Shown: positions 4,597 to 6,828 of the stretch, in pieces | Layout: each line of letters begins with the position of its first letter | Numbering within the stretch: position 1 is the stretch's first letter | Source: Cytophagales bacterium | Lineage (GTDB): Bacteria > Bacteroidota > Bacteroidia > Cytophagales > Spirosomataceae | DNA: 6,828 nucleotides | NCBI GenBank assembly: GCA_013205605.1 | Contig: JABMMK010000279.1 | Coordinates: 1-6,828, forward strand | Reading direction: 5' to 3' | Notes under the pieces: generated by a model | Seen by the model: the letters and a program-made list of their open reading frames with translations, nothing else | Database searches by the model: none | Told to the model about the DNA's origin: nothing | Position numbers and translations under genes: made by a program

Positions 4597-5391
4597 ATGG
4601 GATTTTTTAATTGGAGTGAAAAGAATAAATTAAGCCCAACATTCGATTGGGGAATCCACATAGATATTCATAATCATATCTTGCCGGCATTGGATGATGG
4701 TTCCCCGGATATATCAACCTCCCATATTTTATTGGATGGTTTGGAAGAGTTGGGATTTACACATTCGGTATCCACTCCTCATATTGCGGCTGGCATTTAT
4801 CACAATGATTCGGAAAGCATTGCTCACTCATTTCAATCTCTGAAAGATTCATTTTTGAATATTACTCAGGAAAATAATGTGAGTGAACCCAATAGTTTAA
4901 GCAAAGCTCAATCCATCATTTTAAATGGATTTGCCTCCGAATATATGCTGGATGACCAGTTTCCTGAATGGATCGAAAAGGGATTAATAACTTACCCAAG
5001 TACAGGGCAATACGTCCTCGTGGAATTTCCCTATTTAGGTAAACCGCTACAATGGCATGAGCTAGTTTTCGAAATGCTCAAAAAAAGATATCAACCCATT
5101 TTAGCTCATCCAGAGCGATACCAATTTATAAGTCCTGAATATTTGATGGAGACATTGATGCCTGCTGGATTTAAATTCCAATTAAACCTATTATCACTTT
5201 CGGGTTATTATGGACCTAAAATCAAGCAGTTGGCAGATATATATCTTAATGAAGGTATTTATGAATTTGTCGGTACTGACATGCATCACATGTTTCATCT
5301 GGAGGCCTTGCGAAAAATGAAGCAGGATGAAAAGATTTCCGCCAAGCTTTCTGATTACACTTTCCAAAACGAATTATTGCTTCTACATTGA
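4597..5391 (+). CDS. PHP-type tyrosine-protein phosphatase of exopolysaccharide synthesis (CpsB/YwqE family)
   Basis: This 264-residue protein has the full PHP metal-binding set. It shows DIHNHILPALDDG near the N-terminus (His25 and His27), STPHI (His62), GFASEYMLDD (Glu115), ILAHPERYQF (His171, Glu173, Arg174) and FVGTDMHHMFH (Asp228, His230). This matches manganese-dependent CpsB/CapC/YwqE phosphatases, which remove phosphate from the tyrosine autokinase that controls polysaccharide polymerisation and export, in the cytoplasm. Length is normal for the family. No kinase gene is in the window; it should lie elsewhere in the cluster. The ATG at 4597 follows an AGGAAA stretch that may help ribosome binding. 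The TTG start of the next gene overlaps its stop by 4 bases, so it heads an operon with the VanZ-like and glycosyltransferase genes. Only 9 bases separate it from the REP array, which may therefore affect its expression. Confidence 0.93.
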   Translation: MGFFNWSEKNKLSPTFDWGIHIDIHNHILPALDDGSPDISTSHILLDGLEELGFTHSVSTPHIAAGIYHNDSESIAHSFQSLKDSFLNITQENNVSEPNSLSKAQSIILNGFASEYMLDDQFPEWIEKGLITYPSTGQYVLVEFPYLGKPLQWHELVFEMLKKRYQPILAHPERYQFISPEYLMETLMPAGFKFQLNLLSLSGYYGPKIKQLADIYLNEGIYEFVGTDMHHMFHLEALRKMKQDEKISAKLSDYTFQNELLLLH

Positions 5392-5780
5392 AAATTCTAC
5401 TCATCCTATCTTTGTCGGTTTGCGTCCTTTGCGTATTTTATTTTTCGTGGCTACCGAATCCGAGCTTCGTGAATCAAAGCTATTTACCCCGTTGGCTCGT
5501 CTACTGGGCCGATGTGTACGTACAATTGCGCACTGCCGTTCCATTTTTGGCGATCGGTTTCTTAGTCCAATTTTTGTGCAAGCCTAATGCTTGTTTTACG
5601 CTAAAGGGATTTGTGTTTTCTTTCATCGTAGTCTTAATCGCCGAGGGAGGCCAATTTCTACTTCCGTATCGGCATCCAGATGTGATGGATATCGTGTTTG
5701 GAGTTTTGGGAACGCTCGTAGGCATGTTTTTTTATTATCAAATGTTTAAATTAAGGCATTTAATACTCGCCAAAAAATGA
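5388..5780 (+). CDS. VanZ-like membrane protein
   Basis: This 130-residue protein has four likely membrane helices, at about 3-19, 48-63, 70-86 and 99-120. It carries the VanZ-like signature EGGQFLLPYRHPDVMDIVFGVLGTLVG (86-112, given here as Glu86, Gln89, Arg95, Asp98, Asp101 and the Gly-rich last helix). VanZ was named from a teicoplanin-resistance cluster, but most relatives sit in cell-envelope or polysaccharide operons with unknown role, and that is the context here. The start is TTG at 5388, whose TTGA overlaps the stop of the phosphatase gene; no better ATG lies near and the first helix follows at once. Its own stop overlaps the next start by 4 bases (ATGA), so all three genes are translationally coupled. 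Confidence 0.85.
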   Translation: MKILLILSLSVCVLCVFYFSWLPNPSFVNQSYLPRWLVYWADVYVQLRTAVPFLAIGFLVQFLCKPNACFTLKGFVFSFIVVLIAEGGQFLLPYRHPDVMDIVFGVLGTLVGMFFYYQMFKLRHLILAKK

Positions 5781-6828
5781 GAAACAGTTATCGTTTTTTC
5801 TTGACCTTTCTTTTATTGATCATAGACTTTGGCCTGGTATTTTTATCGGTGTATTTATTTGTGACTCCTATGGATCGCGCTGAGATGTATGGGGATTGGT
5901 ATTCATTCCAAAATGGATTATATATTAGTATGCAGACTTGGTTCATTGCGGTTCTTTACCTTCAATTGTATCGAAATTTTAGTACTCAAGGGTTTACGGG
6001 ATTATATCGATCATCGTGGCGGGCGCTCTTGATCCAGCAGATTATCTATATCGCTTATTTGAATTTGAATCCATCTATTTTTAAGGGTGAGGTGTTAATC
6101 CAACAAGCTATTTTTACGTGTACATTTTTACTGGCGACAGGGTTGATTTCACGGATATTAATCACGTTTTTGGGCTGGTATTATGAAAAGAAAATGGGTT
6201 TTAAAAATTCGGTGGCTATTTGGGGATTTAATCAAACGGGGATTGAGTTGGCTGCCCAATTTGAGACCCATGCAAGTGATAAAAAGTTTCTGGGCATCAT
6301 GGATGAGAATCAGAGTTTTGATTTTACTCAAAAGAAGGATTTGCATAAACGATTGCGGGAAGCGATTAAGTTGGCCTCCGTTCAGAAAATTCATGAACTT
6401 TTTATTTGTGTCAATCCTCAAATGTTTCAAGATGTCAAGGGCTTGTTTACCTTGGCCGATGAATATTGTTTACGCATCAAGTTTGTGCCTGATATTTTGG
6501 GTCTATATCCGGATAATTCGGTGGTACAAAATGTGCATCAGTTTCAAGCCATTTCGTTGCGGGATGAGCCGCTGGAAGATCAAGACAATCGCTTTGCCAA
6601 AAGGTTTTTTGACGTATTTTTCAGTTTATTGGTCATCATTTTTATCTTGAGCTGGCTGTATCCCATCATTGGTTTGATCATTAAAATCCAAAGTCCCGGT
6701 CCCATCATCTTTCAGCAATTGAGGAGCGGTGAAAACAACGAACCTTTTTGGTGTTATAAATTTAGAAGTATGCGCGTTAATTCGGATAGTGATAAGATAC
6801 AGGCTACGAAGCATGATAAGCGGGTGAC
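5777..6828 (+). CDS. Polyprenyl-phosphate glycosylphosphotransferase of exopolysaccharide synthesis (WcaJ-like), 3' end outside window
   Basis: The frame is open from ATG 5777 to the window edge, giving 350 codons. The N-terminal region carries about four membrane helices (from FFLTFLLLIIDFGLVFLSVY to FTCTFLLATGLISRILITFL). A cytoplasmic Rossmann-like segment follows (KNSVAIWGFNQTGIELAAQF near 143-162). Then comes the start of the catalytic bacterial sugar transferase domain: AKRFFDVFFSLLVIIF, the SPGPIIFQQLRSG motif, and FWCYKFRSM. These are hallmarks of enzymes such as WcaJ and WbaP, which transfer a sugar phosphate from UDP-glucose or UDP-galactose to undecaprenyl phosphate at the inner membrane, the first step of repeat-unit assembly. 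The catalytic end of the domain (LDELPQ region) is beyond the window. The sugar cannot be told from this part. It overlaps the VanZ-like gene by 4 bases and belongs to the same operon. Confidence 0.93.
   Translation, partial: MRNSYRFFLTFLLLIIDFGLVFLSVYLFVTPMDRAEMYGDWYSFQNGLYISMQTWFIAVLYLQLYRNFSTQGFTGLYRSSWRALLIQQIIYIAYLNLNPSIFKGEVLIQQAIFTCTFLLATGLISRILITFLGWYYEKKMGFKNSVAIWGFNQTGIELAAQFETHASDKKFLGIMDENQSFDFTQKKDLHKRLREAIKLASVQKIHELFICVNPQMFQDVKGLFTLADEYCLRIKFVPDILGLYPDNSVVQNVHQFQAISLRDEPLEDQDNRFAKRFFDVFFSLLVIIFILSWLYPIIGLIIKIQSPGPIIFQQLRSGENNEPFWCYKFRSMRVNSDSDKIQATKHDKRV

Noticed and set aside
5327..5587. Plus-strand open frame of 86 codons across the phosphatase/VanZ junction
   Set aside because: It conflicts with both neighbouring genes, which are joined by a clean TTGA overlap, and shows no motif.
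6183..6650. Plus-strand open frame of 155 codons
   Set aside because: It lies out of frame inside the WcaJ-like gene, whose motifs (SPGP, KFRSM) are in the frame starting at 5777.

Overview
The window looks chromosomal and comes from a member of the Bacteroidota, most likely a Cytophagales/Spirosomaceae-type freshwater bacterium (lineage is inference). The reasons are A/T-rich start regions without strong Shine-Dalgarno sequences, TAnnTTTG-type -7 promoter boxes, a Bacteroidota-style lipoprotein, an outer-membrane barrel C-terminus, and a CpsB/VanZ/WcaJ-type exopolysaccharide operon. All supported genes are on the + strand.

Left part (1-1980): the end of a probable outer-membrane beta-barrel protein, then, 10 bases on, a 545-residue secreted lipoprotein rich in beta structure. 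The two look like one operon for a surface or envelope function that the sequence does not name.

Middle part (1981-4596): an AT-rich accessory island made of toxin-antitoxin-like pieces and short repeats. In order: a REP/REPIN-like repeat block; an orphan Xre antitoxin; a 15-codon tail of a lost gene overlapping a 49-residue antitoxin-like ORF; a complete HigB/HigA-type module; a lone REP; a GNAT-like protein with a 63-residue partner overlapping it by 4 bases; a 34-bp perfect copy of the end of the orphan antitoxin gene; and a second REP array. The repeat unit is 24 bp: a GTAG tetranucleotide followed by a perfect 8-bp hairpin. There are ten copies, four of them in an exact 32-bp tandem period. 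The orphan antitoxin and the HigBA module have paralogous promoters, each with an identically placed GTTTC-N8-GAAAC inverted repeat that is a likely autoregulatory operator.

Right part (4597-6828): the start of an exopolysaccharide operon with 4-base overlaps between genes. It holds a PHP-type tyrosine phosphatase, a VanZ-like membrane protein and a polyprenyl-phosphate glycosylphosphotransferase cut off by the window end. The last REP copy ends only 9 bases before the phosphatase start, so the repeat array must lie in the leader or contain the promoter.

Reading of the whole: the island seems to have been built by repeated duplication and deletion between the envelope genes and the exopolysaccharide operon. 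Both REP blocks share a 36-bp linker and are followed by ATGGGATT, which is the true start of the phosphatase gene on the right and a dead stub on the left. The most promising less-described items are the GTAG-REP/REPIN family with its 32-bp leader array, and the GNAT-like plus small-protein pair.
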